Assembly: GCA_022559845.1 (NCBI GenBank)
Contig: CM040118.1
Coordinates: forward strand, 449,250,053 to 449,314,052
DNA length: 64,000 nucleotides
DNA from: Amorphophallus konjac
Lineage: Eukaryota > Streptophyta > Magnoliopsida > Alismatales > Araceae
Reading direction: 5' to 3'
Below, in pieces: positions 1-11,749 of this stretch. The notes under the pieces are model-generated. The model searched no databases and had not been told where the DNA came from. It worked only from the letters and a program-made list of their open reading frames with translations. A program made the translations under genes and the position numbers. The stretch's first letter is position 1. Each line of letters starts with the position of its first letter.

Positions 1-2873
1 GTGATAGGGGGCACAAAGTTGTGTTTGATTCCCATGCATGCACCATTATTGAAAAGCAGTCTGAAAGTGTCAAATTCTCTGGAAAAAGAATAAATAACAT
101 GTACATGGTAGATTTAGATGATCCTGCTCATAACAATCTTTGTCTAGCTGTGAATAAAAGTGAACTGGCTTGGCTGTGGCATCGTAGACTAGGTCATGCT
201 AGCTATAGTGTCATGCATAAGTTAGCCAAATTCAACATGGTGAATGGTCTGCCTGATGTTTCATTTAAGCAAAATGACAAAATTTGTAATGCATGCACTC
301 AAGGCAAGCATACTAGGAAATCATTTAAATCCAGAATTGAAAACCAATCTTCTAGACCTCTTGAACTTGTTTACATGGATTTGTTTGGACCTACTAGAAC
401 AGCAAGTTTGAGTGGCAATAAATATGGATTTGTTCTGGTAGATGATTTTTCTAGGTTTACTTGGGTGTTCTTTTTAACTCATAAGAATGATGCATTTGAA
501 GAATTTCAGGTATTCTTCAGGAAAATTCAGCAGGATGGTAAGTACACTATTTCATCTATCATGTCAGATCATGGAGGAGAATTTGAAAATTCAGAATTCG
601 ATGGTTTTTGCAGGGCAATGGGAATATCTCACAAATTCTCATCTCCAAGAACTCCTGAACAGAATGGAGTGGTGGAAAGAAGAAACAGAACCCTTGTCGA
701 GATGGCTAGAACTATGTTGATTGAAGGACAACTCCCAAGGAAGCTCTGGGCAGAGGCTGTAAACACAGCTTGCTACATTGTAAACCGGGCAATGGTAAGA
801 CCTCTGTCCAAAAAGACTCCATATGAGCTGTTGAAAGGTAAGAAGCCATCTGTTATACACTTCAGAGTTTTTGGATCTAAATGCTTTGTTCAAAATAATA
901 ACAAACGGGACTTAGATAAATTTGAACCTAAGAGTGAACCAGCCATATTTCTAGGGTATTCAAATCACTCTAGGGCCTATAGAGTCCTAAATATCAAAAC
1001 TCAATCTGTTGAAGAATCTCCACATATTATCTTTGATGAAATGAATGTCAGGTCTGAAAATGAACTATCTTGCAGGGACAAAGATGATGGTGAATTTCTT
1101 GAAGAAAAGGAAGAACAACATACTCAAGAGGAAGAGCCAAGGTCAAATGAAAATCTAGCTGAATCAAGTACTAGAGGTAATGCAGATGACAATGAAGGTA
1201 ACTCTCTAACTAATGTTAGAATGTTAAGGGACCACCCTCTATCAAGCATTATTGGTAATCTGCATGATCCTACCAGAACTAGATCTCATTTCAGAACAAT
1301 TGAAGAAATGGATAATTTGGCTCTTATATCTCAAATTGAACCAAAAAATATAACTGAAGCCCTGAAAGATGATTGCTGGATTAATGCAATGCATGAGGAA
1401 TTAAATCAATTCAAAAGAAATAAAGTGTGGCACCTTGTGCCAAGACCTAATGAACTTTCAGTAATTGGAACTAAATGGGTCTTTAGAAATAAACAAAATG
1501 AAAATGGAATTGTGATAAGAAATAAAGCAAGACTGGTTGCACAAGGATATAACCAAGAATTTGGCATTGATTTTGAAGAATCCTTTGCACCAGTAGCTAG
1601 ATTAGAAGCTATCAGATTATTACTTGCATATGCATGTTGTCATGGAATAAAACTCCATCAAATGGATGTAAAAAGTGCATTTCTCAATGGTTTAATAAAA
1701 GAAGAGGTGTATGTTGAACAACCCCCTGGTTTTGAATCTATAGACTGCCCTGACCATGTTTACAGATTAGACAAAGCTCTCTATGGGCTCAAACAGGCAC
1801 CTCGAGCATGGTATGATAGACTCAGCTCCTATCTCACTGAGAAAGGATATTCAAGAGGTAAAGTGGACCAAACCCTATTCACCAAGGTGAGAAATAATGA
1901 CATTATTCTGGTTCAAATCTACGTCGATGATATAGTTTTTGGATCCACTAAACCAAGCATGTGTGATGAATTCTCAAATTTGATGACCACAGAATTTGAG
2001 ATGAGTCTCATGGGTGAGCTTCAATTTTTTCTAGGTCTACAAATCACCCAAAGCAAGGATGGATGCTTCATCAACCAGGCAAAGTACATTTCTGAATTAT
2101 TGAAGAAATATCAAATGGAGAATCTTAAGGCAATCAGCACTCCCATGAGCACCAATACAAGTTTGGATGCAGATCAGCAAGGTAAATCAGTAGATGCAAA
2201 GACGTATCGAGGTATGATCGGATCACTCCTCTATCTTACTGCATCTAGGCCAGACATCCAATTTTGTGTATGTATGTGTGCTAGGTTTCAGTCTGATCCT
2301 AAAGAATCCCACTTGATTTCTGTCAAGCGTATCTTTCGATACCTTGCTGGAACTCGAGACTTAGGGATTTGGTATCCTGCATCTTGCACTTTTGATCTTG
2401 TATCATACTCAGATGCAGACTATGCTGGATGCAAACTTGACAGGAAAAGCACAAGTGGCTATTGCCAATTTTTGGGAGGGTGTTTGGTTTCTTGGGCATC
2501 CAAGAAACAACACTCAGTGGCACTATCCACTGCAGAGGCAGAATATGTCGCTGCAGGGAGTTGTGGCACTCAAGTGTTGTGGATCAAACACCAACTCCAA
2601 GATTATCAAACTGATCTTGGATGTGTCCCAATATTGTGTGATAACACAAGTGCCATTAACCTGGCAAAGAACCCCATCCAGCACTCTAGGACCAAACATA
2701 TCGAAATAAGGCATCACTTCTTGCGAGATGAAGTTAATAAAGGTAGCTTTAAATTGATTTTTGTAGACTCTGAACATCAACTAGCTGACATTTTCACCAA
2801 GCCACTGAATAATGAAAGATTCTCTTGTCTTAGGAGAGAGCTTGGTTTGTGCAATCCTCATTTTGTTGCCTAA
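1..2873 (+). CDS. Copia pol polyprotein, C-terminal part (integrase, reverse transcriptase, RNase H)
   Basis: The frame is open from base 3, so the ORF enters from outside the window; the first ATG at 21 is not the real start. Domains in order: a pre-integrase zinc region (LWHRRLGH, first His near residue 60; CNACTQGKH), then an integrase core with the D-D-35-E triad, Asp codons at 378 and 567 and Glu at 675 with exactly 35 residues between the last two. Then comes a copia-type reverse transcriptase with YVDD at 1920-1931, and RNase H starting near YSDADYAGC at about 2406. The product would be cleaved by the element's protease (not in window) and would copy and integrate the element through virus-like particles. 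There is no internal stop in about 957 codons. The frame ends with TAA at 2871-2873, followed by the noncoding spacer. Confidence 0.9.
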   Translation, partial: DRGHKVVFDSHACTIIEKQSESVKFSGKRINNMYMVDLDDPAHNNLCLAVNKSELAWLWHRRLGHASYSVMHKLAKFNMVNGLPDVSFKQNDKICNACTQGKHTRKSFKSRIENQSSRPLELVYMDLFGPTRTASLSGNKYGFVLVDDFSRFTWVFFLTHKNDAFEEFQVFFRKIQQDGKYTISSIMSDHGGEFENSEFDGFCRAMGISHKFSSPRTPEQNGVVERRNRTLVEMARTMLIEGQLPRKLWAEAVNTACYIVNRAMVRPLSKKTPYELLKGKKPSVIHFRVFGSKCFVQNNNKRDLDKFEPKSEPAIFLGYSNHSRAYRVLNIKTQSVEESPHIIFDEMNVRSENELSCRDKDDGEFLEEKEEQHTQEEEPRSNENLAESSTRGNADDNEGNSLTNVRMLRDHPLSSIIGNLHDPTRTRSHFRTIEEMDNLALISQIEPKNITEALKDDCWINAMHEELNQFKRNKVWHLVPRPNELSVIGTKWVFRNKQNENGIVIRNKARLVAQGYNQEFGIDFEESFAPVARLEAIRLLLAYACCHGIKLHQMDVKSAFLNGLIKEEVYVEQPPGFESIDCPDHVYRLDKALYGLKQAPRAWYDRLSSYLTEKGYSRGKVDQTLFTKVRNNDIILVQIYVDDIVFGSTKPSMCDEFSNLMTTEFEMSLMGELQFFLGLQITQSKDGCFINQAKYISELLKKYQMENLKAISTPMSTNTSLDADQQGKSVDAKTYRGMIGSLLYLTASRPDIQFCVCMCARFQSDPKESHLISVKRIFRYLAGTRDLGIWYPASCTFDLVSYSDADYAGCKLDRKSTSGYCQFLGGCLVSWASKKQHSVALSTAEAEYVAAGSCGTQVLWIKHQLQDYQTDLGCVPILCDNTSAINLAKNPIQHSRTKHIEIRHHFLRDEVNKGSFKLIFVDSEHQLADIFTKPLNNERFSCLRRELGLCNPHFVA

Positions 2874-5211
2874 ATTGATTGCTTGATTTCTTCCTTGAAG
2901 CTTGTCTGATCAACCTTGCCTAGAAATAAATTGATTGCATGTCCTGCTTGAGTTGCAAATGCCTGATCTCTAAATAAGTCAAAGATTTAGGGGAATTTAG
3001 TTTTGAGCATATCTGTTTAATAATTGCATCTTCATTCATATTGTCTGTCATGAATAAATGGAGGGAAAGTTTGCATCAGTTTTTAGACATGAAGTGTGAA
3101 TGTGCATGCTAGAAGCAATGTATGGACTTGCTGGGTTGTAATGCAGAATGCACTTGAACAAATGCAATGAATGTATAGAGTTGCTTAAGCTAACGCATGG
3201 AACAAGTCTGTATAGACTTTGATGTTCAAGTGCAGTGTATGGACTTGTGTACGCAGGGCAGACAATGTGTAGACTTGCGTGATGCACAACCACATGCAAT
3301 GTATAGACTTGGATGAGTTGCAAAGGCTGTACAGACTTGACAAATGCTTGAACAAGCCGATGTATAGACTTACACGATGTATGGACTTGCAAGACGATGC
3401 ATTGTATAGACTTTAGAAAGCTTGAAGCACAGACACACTGCAATGTATAGACTTAGCGTGCTTCAAAGCAACCATGTGCAGACTTTACCGATGTACAGAC
3501 TTAGTGTTCTGAACGTAGGTAACGCTAAGAAATGCAATTCTGTTCTGTTAGAGTCAGTTATCTGGGTATCTGAAGAGTGGTTTATGAGACTGAGTCAACA
3601 CTGAAAGACAACTTCTGAAAACAGGCTGCAAGTTAAACTGACTGGTTAAATGAGTTAACGCAGTCACTTGGATGAGTTGACGCACTGATGAAAACCTGGT
3701 GCAAATCAGTTCTGGAATTAATTGGATTACTTCAGAAGGGTTACCGCAGCTCTGAAGTTTGGATCTCACATATCCTTTTCTTGGTGTCGTCTTCTCAATC
3801 CCTCATCAACCTTGTAGCTTCTACTTTCAGTTTTTCAACTTGTAGTGAAGAACCACTCAATCTTGAGTATGAGGGAAGTCTCTTGAGATCTGAAATGTGA
3901 ATTGATGTCATAGATTCAGGGGGAGCTAAAATGATAATTCCCTTATAAGAGGTGGTGATCTTTATTGACTGTCTCTAGGCTGTATTAATGGTTGGAGCTT
4001 TATAAATCTTCTGTTCTTTGAATGCTAAAATTCATGAACACAAAAGTGCTGTGCATATGGAATAGTTTCAGAACTATTTAATAAAACTGAGAACTCCTCA
4101 TTTCTTGAACTATGATGATCAAAAGTAAAGAGACCTTTGTGCAAATGAATTTAACATCTGTATTGATTTTAAACTCAGCATAGGGTTAATAAAAGCTTAA
4201 GAAACATACCCTATATATACAAATATACATATAATAAATTGTAGAGCAATGGCAAGCCTTCACTGAGAAACTGTCTCTATGCATCAAAGAAGTGCTAATG
4301 AGCATGTCATGATGTGGGCTGTTACCTCTGCTTTAAAAGAAAAATAATTCATTGCAGAGCAATGGTACCTTTCCACTGAGAAACTACCTTCATGCACCAA
4401 TGAAGTGCTAAAAGGCATGTCATGAAGTGAGTTGCCAACTCTGTTTCAGTTGTGCAGAATAGTTAGCTATGCTAAGTAACCGGGGACTCTGGTGTCTGAT
4501 AAACATGTGCACCTGTGTCAAAAGGCTAGCTACACTTGACTGCAATTGATGAAAAATTAAAAATGTCAATGTTTATATAGGGTTGACCTGAAGCTCAAAA
4601 ATGAAATCCGTTTGAGTTCATCCTCAATTCGAGTTAAATTCACAACTATAAGGGTATCTTGAAATTGAACATTCTAGGGATATGATTTGAGAAAGTTCCA
4701 AGTGTGCAAATTGTTCAATCCTTATTCCATAATCATGCTCTTCTTATTCAAGGATTTTTCTCAAAGTCTTAAGATTGTTTTACTCCACATCATTAAATGA
4801 ATTAGGGGCTCTCATAATTTCTCATCATATATCTCATAAGGGAACTTGAATTTTATCGATTAAAAATCCCTGAATATAATTTCATCTCTTCCAAATTTCA
4901 ATGTCATTAGAATGCCTACATACTGTGGATCTTCACTATTTCCTGTCTACTTCACACTATAATTCTGACTCGCCTTGGTGGCGTCGACGCAGTGTCTCAC
5001 TGCGTAAATGCAGTCATTCAATAACTCCCATTTCTTCTCAGTCCAGTTCAGCACAGTGAACCGGTTCACCTTTTTGAACTGAACTCAAGTCATCACCTTC
5101 TTTAAAATCCCGCAGCATAAACGCTGCCGTCTACTTGTTCCTTCCACAACCTAGTGGTTTTCTATCTCTCCGACTCTCTTCGTCTTTCCTTCTCCGCACT
5201 TTCTCGCTGCC
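2874..5211 (+). other. Spacer between pol and envelope-like ORF
   Basis: There is no convincing coding sequence; the small ORFs here are short and have no recognisable domain. The stretch holds the TGTATAGACTT array (3119-3503). It also has two word pairs of the same kind as in this element's LTR: GAGTTAACGC and GAGTTGACGC 12 bp apart (3652-3683), and GCGTCGACGC followed 11 bp later by GCGTAAATGC (4981-5011). SIRE-type elements often have a long untranslated stretch here, through which a spliced or subgenomic RNA for the third ORF would have to be made. Confidence 0.6.
3119..3503 (+). repeat. Irregular direct array of a 12-bp word, TGTATAGACTTG
   Basis: Thirteen near-copies of TGTAYRGACTTR start at 3119, 3172, 3209, 3236, 3266, 3300, 3328, 3361, 3378, 3403, 3444, 3475 and 3492. 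Spacing varies from 17 to 53 bp and the sequence between copies is unrelated. It is therefore not an ordinary tandem repeat. All copies are in the same orientation. Confidence 0.8.
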
Positions 5212-7537
5212 ATGGCGCCTCCGGAACAAAAGAAGAAGGGGAAGAACAAGACGGGTCTACAGAAAAGAGATCCCATCTTTGCTACGGGCAGGATTGAGCC
5301 TCGAACTAAATATCAAGCGGAGACGCCGTCTGTGTCAGCTCCACCACAACAAAAAGGAAAAGAGAAAAGCTGGCCGGCAAAGACAAGAGCAGCAAAGCAA
5401 AAGGGCAAAGACAAGGGCTTGGCAGATCCTTCAAAGGAAATACCGTCTCCTTCAGCTCCACGAAAACGGAAAGGCAAAGAGACAGAGTTCTCTCTTCGGA
5501 AACGCCGTCTTCATCCAAGCCCGCCTACCAAAAAGAGAAAGCTATCTACCGTCAGGACAGAGGAGCAGGTTACATCTTCAGGTGCTGCGAAGGGAAAGAA
5601 AGGTGTGGACAGCTCTCATGCACGGTCTTCTGATCCCTCTCTCACTATCAACGTGGAAGAACCTCTGAAGGTCCTTATTCCACGGTATATTGTTGCTACC
5701 GACGATGAGATGCTTGAGGTTTTTCCGCAACTATTCCCTACTTTGGATTATCAGGGTTGGTGGTCTTTTGTTACAAATCATAAGATTTATTACCCCACCC
5801 TAGTCAGGGAATTTTACCACAATTTGAAGTATGAACCTCAGATCCCCAAAATTTCTTCAACTGTCAGGAATGTTAGTTTCGAATTGACAAACAAACTGTT
5901 TGCCAGAGCTTGGAAAATTCCAATGAATGGGGTTCAATTACACAGTTTTCAGTTTGATGAACATGCAGCTTATGCTCTTTTGACTGACAAACCCAGTGAT
6001 CCTACAGTCATTAGGGAGACTTTTTTATCTAGTCTTAAAGCAAATCAGTTCCCTCCATTCAATAGACTGCTCCACCATATTTGCACATCAATGATAACAC
6101 CTCAGAGCAGTGGTAGGGAACGTGTCACTGAGATGCAGAGATTTTTACTGTATTGCATGCTAAAAAAGATAAACATTTCATTGTCAGATGTAGTCATTCA
6201 GACCATGGGAACTTGCTTAACACAATCTAGGACACTCCCATATGCTGCTCCATTAACTGCCATTTTTCGAAAAGTTGGAGTAGATTTTGGTAATGAGAAG
6301 AAACTGACTATTCCTAAAGGGAACATATACTCCCTTTCCTACATTCAGAAATTCATGGGATTTAAAGTTATAGATGGACAGCCTGTTAGGGTTCTGCCAA
6401 GTCAGAAACCAGTGCCTACCTCAGTGGAGACTGGTCATGAAGCCAGAACTGCAACACAAACTCAACAAGAGGCCAGTCTAAACAGAATGGAAAGACCAGA
6501 GGCTAGGGCAGATAGACCTGAAGCTAGTTCAGCCAGAATGGAATACCAAGAGTTCAGCAATATCCAGGATGATTACTATGTACAAGATGATACTCCTGTG
6601 TTTCCTGTTGATTCCAGAGAACTTGTCATAGTACAAGGTCCTCTTCCAGAACCCTCTCCACCAAGGGGACCTGCATCTACTTCTGAGGAGATTCCAGCCA
6701 ACTCTCAGAATGATTTTTCTGGTATCAATCCTACTCTCATTCAATTTTTGGAAACAAAATTCAAGAGTATTGACTCCTCCATAATGCACCTAAGTTCAAC
6801 AACGGATATGAGGCTGTCACACCTTGAACAGAAATTAGACAGCAGATGGGAAAAGTTACACGTGATAAATTCAAGTCAGACAAGAAGCTTCATGAATTTA
6901 TGGAATCTCTTCTTCAAGCTTGTCAGAAAGCTGGTTCAGTCATGCGTAACTTACAAAACGTGCATCAACAATGTCTGCACAAGATACAGAGTGTACAGAC
7001 ATACACAACTATGATGTCAGAGAAAATCAATCCAAGTTGAACTTGAAATATTCCACCCTGATTGACAAGAACAATGAGTTCAGTGAAAAGGTTCAAACTT
7101 TGTTTGAAAAGATTACATCTTTTGGTCAGGACATTGCTAAACTGTTTGAACGAACCACTCTAGTCGGTGATGAGGTTGTGGATGTGCTGCATATTTTGAA
7201 AGAAAACTTTCCACCCACCATTGAAGATCAGCGTGATGTGTACTGCCCTCCACCAACTGAAGCATCCTCCTCTGCACCTGAATGGGGATCTCAGCAGAAA
7301 GCTCAGGTGGACTATCTGTTTGATATACTGCACAACTGGTTTGATGGTATTTCTACTAAGCTCAAAGAATACCACAAGTTTGTGGTGAACAGAGATCAGC
7401 TGCTTTCTGAAAGGATGGACACTATGGCAGCTTCCATGGCTCAGCTTCAGCAACAGTTGGATATTGTGTCTGCAACTGTACTTCAGGCTTCCTCATCTAC
7501 TCCCCTTCCTGATGATGTCAAAGGGGGAGAGACATGA
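5212..7537 (+). pseudogene. Envelope-like third ORF of the SIRE-type element, frameshifted
   Basis: The ATG at 5212 opens a 600-codon frame. Residues 1-150 are very rich in Lys/Arg with PKKRK-like stretches that resemble nuclear-localisation signals. Residues about 155-400 resemble the putative plant transposon protein domain often found in this position. After it come an acidic, proline-rich linker and a region of coiled-coil character. The frame then breaks twice: near 6845 the coiled-coil continues in frame 3, and near 7030 it continues in frame 2, ending at the TGA at 7535-7537. No convincing signal peptide or membrane span is visible, so 'envelope' reflects position rather than shown function. 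The function of these plant ORFs is not established. Confidence 0.75.
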
Positions 7538-7773
7538 ACTCGAGTCTAAACTAGAACTGCATTGCATCTGCATCAAATGTGTTGACTGACTAAAATTTCT
7601 TACTTTTTGTCTTTATCTATGATGTAAAACCCTGGACTTAAATGAATGACAAAAATTGGTGTTTGTTTCAGTCACTGAATTGAATTCCTTGTTGATCTGA
7701 ACTTTCTTGTTTGATCTGGATGATACATTTGTTATTTAGATGCAATGGCATTCACCTCATAGTTGCCATCATC

Positions 7774-7786
7774 AAAAAGGGGGAGA
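7774..7786 (+). promoter_or_regulatory. Polypurine tract of the SIRE-type element
   Basis: The sequence AAAAAGGGGGAGA lies one base before the LTR start. It is the primer site for plus-strand DNA synthesis in copia elements. Confidence 0.85.
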
Positions 7787-7914
7787 TTGTTGTGCCCCTG
7801 GTTTTGATGATGACAACCATGAGATGTGAATGTAGTATTCAACCCAAAATGTTAAATAAAGTCTTGATTCAGTAATGCTTCCATTTGATTTCCTTTTGAT
7901 GCAAGAAAGGAACA

Positions 7915-8310
7915 GGGTCGACGCTGGGAGTTCAAGGCGTCCACGCATCAGTTGAAGAGGGATTCACAGATTCACTTCACTGCGTCAACTCCACGCTATT
8001 GCAGCGTCAACTCATCAGCATAAGGAGCAAAGGCATTCACAGACCTACTTCACTGCGTCAACGCCACAGTAGAGCAGCGTCGACGCAGCAGTTAAAAAGG
8101 TAGTGTTAATGGTTCACTGGAATACCCCAGTGCGTCAACGCTACATAAGGATAGCGTCGACGCAGCAGCTCATTCTGATGTGAAGTTGGCTCTGGGTCAG
8201 TTCAGTGGGTCGACGCAGCGACCCCATGCGTCAACGCATCCAGTCTTACATTCAAGCCATATGAGGCATCTCAAGGCTGCGTCAACCCTGGGGACTCAAT
8301 GGGTTGACGC
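7915..8310 (+). repeat. Six word pairs GCGTCRACGC-12-GCGTCRACGC in the SIRE LTR
   Basis: Pairs are at 7915-7946, 7982-8013, 8055-8086, 8132-8163, 8207-8237 and 8279-8310. Each is a near-palindromic 10-mer, a 12-bp spacer (11 bp in the fifth) and a second 10-mer. The twelve words are variants of GCGTCAACGC or GCGTCGACGC. The six spacers do not resemble one another. All pairs lie upstream of the likely TATA box. Confidence 0.85.
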
Positions 8311-8480
8311 CATCTGAACTTCCTTCGAGATTAGTTGGGTGGACCCCAATCGTAGTGACGTCAAAGGCCACATCAGCCAAAAAGCGCTTGAGATCTCGTC
8401 TTTTCCCTCGCGATTCCAGAAGGCTCTACACGTAGCAATCAGGGGACTAACCAGAATATCTGGTTGGGGCCCACTAAATG

Positions 8481-8488
8481 TATATATG
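8481..8488 (+). promoter_or_regulatory. Possible TATA box of the SIRE-type LTR
   Basis: TATATATG in a GC-richer context, downstream of the word pairs and about 820 bp before the LTR end. Assigned by position and composition only. Confidence 0.35.
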
Positions 8489-9305
8489 CATGGATCTGGA
8501 AATGAGCGCGAAAATTGCTGAATTGCGGAAGGTGTTAGAGATTTCGAAGCTGCTGCGGACAAGGCTGAGGAAGAGAAGCTCACGAGAGGAACTGGGAGTT
8601 CATCTTCATCCTCATATCGATCTGCTGAAGACTGGAGGAGATCTAGGAGCAGCGATCCTTGGAAGCTCATCTACATTTCAGAAGGAGAAGATCAGCTAAT
8701 CGTTGAAGCTTCTTCTTCCAGTTTTCTGAATTCAAGCCAGAGATTCGGCTGCTTCACAGATCTGAGATTGCTTTTCATTTACTGAGTGATTTCATTTATT
8801 ACTTGTCTTTTTGATTTGAACTCTATTATATTGTTTCTCCCTCGTACTGGTTAGAGTAGAGGGAGGGGTTTGATCCAGCAGACTGTGCTTGGATCAAGGG
8901 AATTTGGGCGTGTTGCCTGCAAGCTGTTTGTCAGCGGGTTAGAGGATCTGTTCCTCTGGTTAAGCCAAGCTGTAATGCTCAGCGGTGTATGTGAGGAAGT
9001 AGTTCCTCGGTGTAGCTAAGCTGTAAAGCTCAGCAGGGATCCTCGCTGGTTTAGTGAGGGGTGGACGTAGGTCTCCACAGGGAGACCGAACCACCATAAA
9101 AATCTGTGTTCCTTTTGTGGTTTGATTTCTCACATTATCTACCTTTCGTTAGATGCTTGATTAGGCAGGATTCTCATGCTGTTTGGTTATTGAACTTCTA
9201 ATTATCATTCTGCTCTTTAATTCGAGTGTGATCTTGCATAAAGTTTTTTAAAGGGTCAACCTATTCACCCCTCCCCTCTAGTTTGACATTCCACCTAATC
9301 CAACA

Positions 9306-9310
9306 TTCTT
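9306..9310. other. Right-hand target-site duplication of the SIRE-type element
   Basis: TTCTT follows the CA end of the LTR. The left copy is outside the window, so this is inferred from the usual 5-bp duplication. Confidence 0.45.
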
Positions 9311-9771
9311 CTATTCACACTTCCCTTCGGGTGGCCCATCACCCGCCTCCCTCTTCTCATCTTCCTTCCACTCCCTCTAGGGTGGCCCATCACCCGCCTC
9401 CTCCTATTCATATTCCCTCACGGGTGGCCCATCACCTGTCTCCTTTCACCCATCCTTCCTCCCAGGTAGTCCATCACCCGCCTCCTTCTATTCCTCCTCC
9501 TCCACGTCCCCAAGGCCCTTATATTCATTGCAACCCGGCCCGTCCGGGTACTTTTGCGGGTCAACCCCTTCACTCCCCATGGCCTCCACATCAAGCCGCC
9601 CCTCCAAGGTCTCAAGGCCAACCCTCGGTTTCCCAAGTCACGCCCCTCCAACAAACTCTTCTTGAAAAAATCGCTTCGATGGCGGAACAACTAAAGAGGG
9701 TTTCGAGCCCGCAACCTCCGCCTCCTCCTCAAGTCGACCCTCTTCATGCTTTTGAAGGGATTTACAAGTAG
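9311..9771 (+). pseudogene. Fragment of proline-rich gag-like ORF, diverged relative of the trimer ORF
   Basis: The frame reads RVAHHPPP-type repeats, then PRPQGPYIHCNPARPG and VTPLQQTLLEKIASM. This matches in order the part of the trimer ORF around 15650-16000, but is clearly diverged. It ends in a stop just after the conserved block. The upstream half lies beyond the SIRE insertion, outside the window. The repeats are built on the hairpin CGGGTG-6-CACCCG. It may be the gag region of the same old Tat-type element whose integrase lies at 11.9 kb; that link is inferred. Confidence 0.7.
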
Positions 9772-11478
9772 CTTCAGCAAAACTATCAAATAGATATTTA
9801 TGTTTACTTGTCTCATGTTAATTGGGCCACATGTGTGGGCCTAATGGGTCATGTTTTATGTTTTATAGGAATTATGTCCACAACCATCATGTAAGAGTCC
9901 TTTTTTTATTTATGTCTTTTAGTCTTCGCAAGAGAGTTATGATGAGTAGAGAGTAGGAGTTAGGTGTTGGTTCAAGTTTTAATGAGTTGTCTTTTGGTCT
10001 TCTTTGTGGAGTCTATAAAATGTAATGTAACCGTGCTTTAGAGTAAGAAGTTGAATAGAAGTTTTAAATATCCTATGTGAGGTGAGATGCCTTCTTTGTT
10101 CTTCTCCGAGAAGGAGATGGGGAGAGATGCCCCGGTGTGAGATGCCCCTTTCTATCCACCGTACCGTACTCCCCACCTTCCAATGAAGCAATCCCACCTC
10201 TGCCCCACTCTGAGTTGCCCGCGACCCTTCCCTTCCCTGTCCACCGCACAGAACCCCTGCTGGCCCCATCCCATCCTGCACCCCACCCACCACCACCGCC
10301 ACTCTGTAGCAACATGAAGCCCACTAGCAGCCATCTCTTTCGTCTCCCGCCACGACCCATACATGCAACGTCACCGGTACCCACACCGGATGGTTACTAA
10401 TCTGCCCCCATCGTCCACCTTCTTCTGGTCGTCAGACCACCAGGCCAACCACACCGTCCCTCCCGTTCCCACCTGTGCAGCAGAAAACCCTACTCCATCC
10501 ACCCTCACTACCCTCGGAACAGCCCCCCCGTTGCTGCTCCATTTACTCCCCTGCACACACCGCCGCACCTGAGCCGCAGCCACCCCCTGCATTGGACGCC
10601 ACCCCCCACCCTGTCCTCCCACTACACCCGGTTGTCGCGAGCCCACCGCTGCTACCATCCACTTCCATAGCTGTCGCCTGTAGGTTCTGGGGGATGGTTG
10701 TTTGGAGAGTGTTGTGCGTTGGTATCTCCTCAACCTTCCGAGCTGGACCTTAGCACATGCTAAGAACAGCTTCAAAGCATTAAATTTACACGTGATCGCC
10801 AGAGGTGTTTACCTGAACCTCACAGGGGTGAAGATCGCGGGGAGATGTTTGAAACACGGAGAAGGTGGGGTCCCTCTTCATCATCCTCGGTCGGCCAAGG
10901 GCAAGGAGCCCTGTGTAGTCCCACAATGCCGAAGTCCTGAAAATATTTAAGCTCAAGAAAGGAAACAAAAATGAACAGCCATTAGCATGAGAAGGTGTAG
11001 CATCTATTCTAAATAGACTGATTACCATGGGAAGAATGGCAGAGTGATTACCTGGGGTGGTGGGAAGGGGGGATGGCCCAGACTTTCGACCACCCACCTT
11101 CCCGTTTGTTTGGGAGAAAACCTCTGAAGGGAGGGGATTAGGAAATTTATAATATGATGAATGCACTTACTAGGGAGCCATGATGCAATAAGCGGAGAAT
11201 GAGAGTTTCGGAATCCCAACCAGGGGCCAAGAATGAAGAAGAAGGAAAGGTCTCCTCCATGTCCTCTTTCTCTGCCAACTGACTCATCGAAAAGCCTCCC
11301 GACCGACTGACTGACCGACCTCCTCTCTCGACTGACTTACCTCCTTCTTCTCCTCTGACTGGAGATCCAAAGTTCAGTCTTTGAGGTGGGAGTTCAAAAA
11401 CGTGGGGAGATCATGCTGGATAGGGGAAGATCGTGCTTAGGAACCGAGCCACATTCTCTGACCAAGTAAAACCAGGAA
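9772..11478. other. Unrecognised stretch, probably decayed repeat DNA
   Basis: 9772-10136 is AT-rich with a TATAAAAT at about 10014 and three copies of GAGATGCC near 10084-10145, so it could be an LTR remnant. About 10137-10700 is extremely C-rich on this strand and gives overlapping proline-rich or glycine/tryptophan-rich reading frames on both strands, which I do not take as genes. 10700-11478 has no protein motif I recognise. No reverse transcriptase motif is visible in the whole stretch. Confidence 0.5.
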
Positions 11479-11598
11479 GGCGGCCAAATAGTTGGCCTTC
11501 TGCAAGGGCTGGGAGGCCAAAGAAGTGGCCACCCAGATGAAGGGGGCGGCCATCGCTCTGGCCACCCAGAAGTGAGGGCGGCCATTGCTCTGGCCGCC
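11479..11598. repeat. Run of four hairpins, GGCGGCCA-6-TGGCCGCC
   Basis: Eight words alternate in orientation: 11479, 11493, 11512, 11526, 11545, 11559, 11577 and 11591. Loops are exactly 6 bp in all four hairpins and linkers are 11, 11 and 10 bp. Loop and linker sequences mostly differ. The geometry is the same as the CGCGCTAT doublets of the trimer although the word is unrelated. Confidence 0.85.
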
Positions 11599-11749
11599 CA
11601 GACCCTGGAGCTTGGGCCCCCTAATGGGTGAGGCCCAATAACAAAAGGTGTTACGGGCTGGGCTTTAAATTATGGTACATTGATAAACCAGGTGCAACAA
11701 TTGTGCGTCACTCACATGAAGGTACACTGGGGATCCGCGGGATATCCAA

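Larger units (their letters stand above)
1..9305 (+). mobile_element. Ty1/copia SIRE-type retrotransposon, 5' end outside window
   Basis: The order is pol, a 2.3-kb spacer, an envelope-like ORF, a polypurine tract and a 3' LTR. In copia elements, an extra ORF between pol and the 3' LTR is the hallmark of the SIRE/Maximus lineage. The LTR start (TGTTGTGCCCCTGG) also looks typical of that lineage from memory. The 5' LTR, gag and protease lie outside the window. The element interrupts a proline-rich gag-like ORF, fragments of which resume directly after the LTR. The pol frame is open while the envelope-like ORF has two frameshifts, so this copy looks fairly young but not fully intact. Confidence 0.85.
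7788..9305 (+). repeat. 3' LTR of the SIRE-type element (1518 bp)
   Basis: It begins TGTTGTGCCCC right after the polypurine tract and ends AATCCAACA, giving the 5-bp inverted ends TGTTG/CAACA. It is directly followed by gag-like sequence of another element. A TATA-like TATATATG at 8481-8488 may be the promoter. The U3 part upstream holds six pairs of the GCGTCRACGC word (7915-8310). There is no second LTR in the window to date it. Confidence 0.85.

Noticed and set aside
10137..10775. Several proline-rich or Gly/Trp-rich ORFs on both strands
   Set aside because: Extreme C bias leaves few stops on either strand; no conserved motif; overlapping frames equally plausible.
10786..11166. 126-codon minus-strand ORF
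   Set aside because: No domain or splice context recognised; sits in decayed repeat DNA.
11479..11598. CRISPR-like array
   Set aside because: Words alternate in orientation and spacers are 6-11 bp; plant context; no cas genes.
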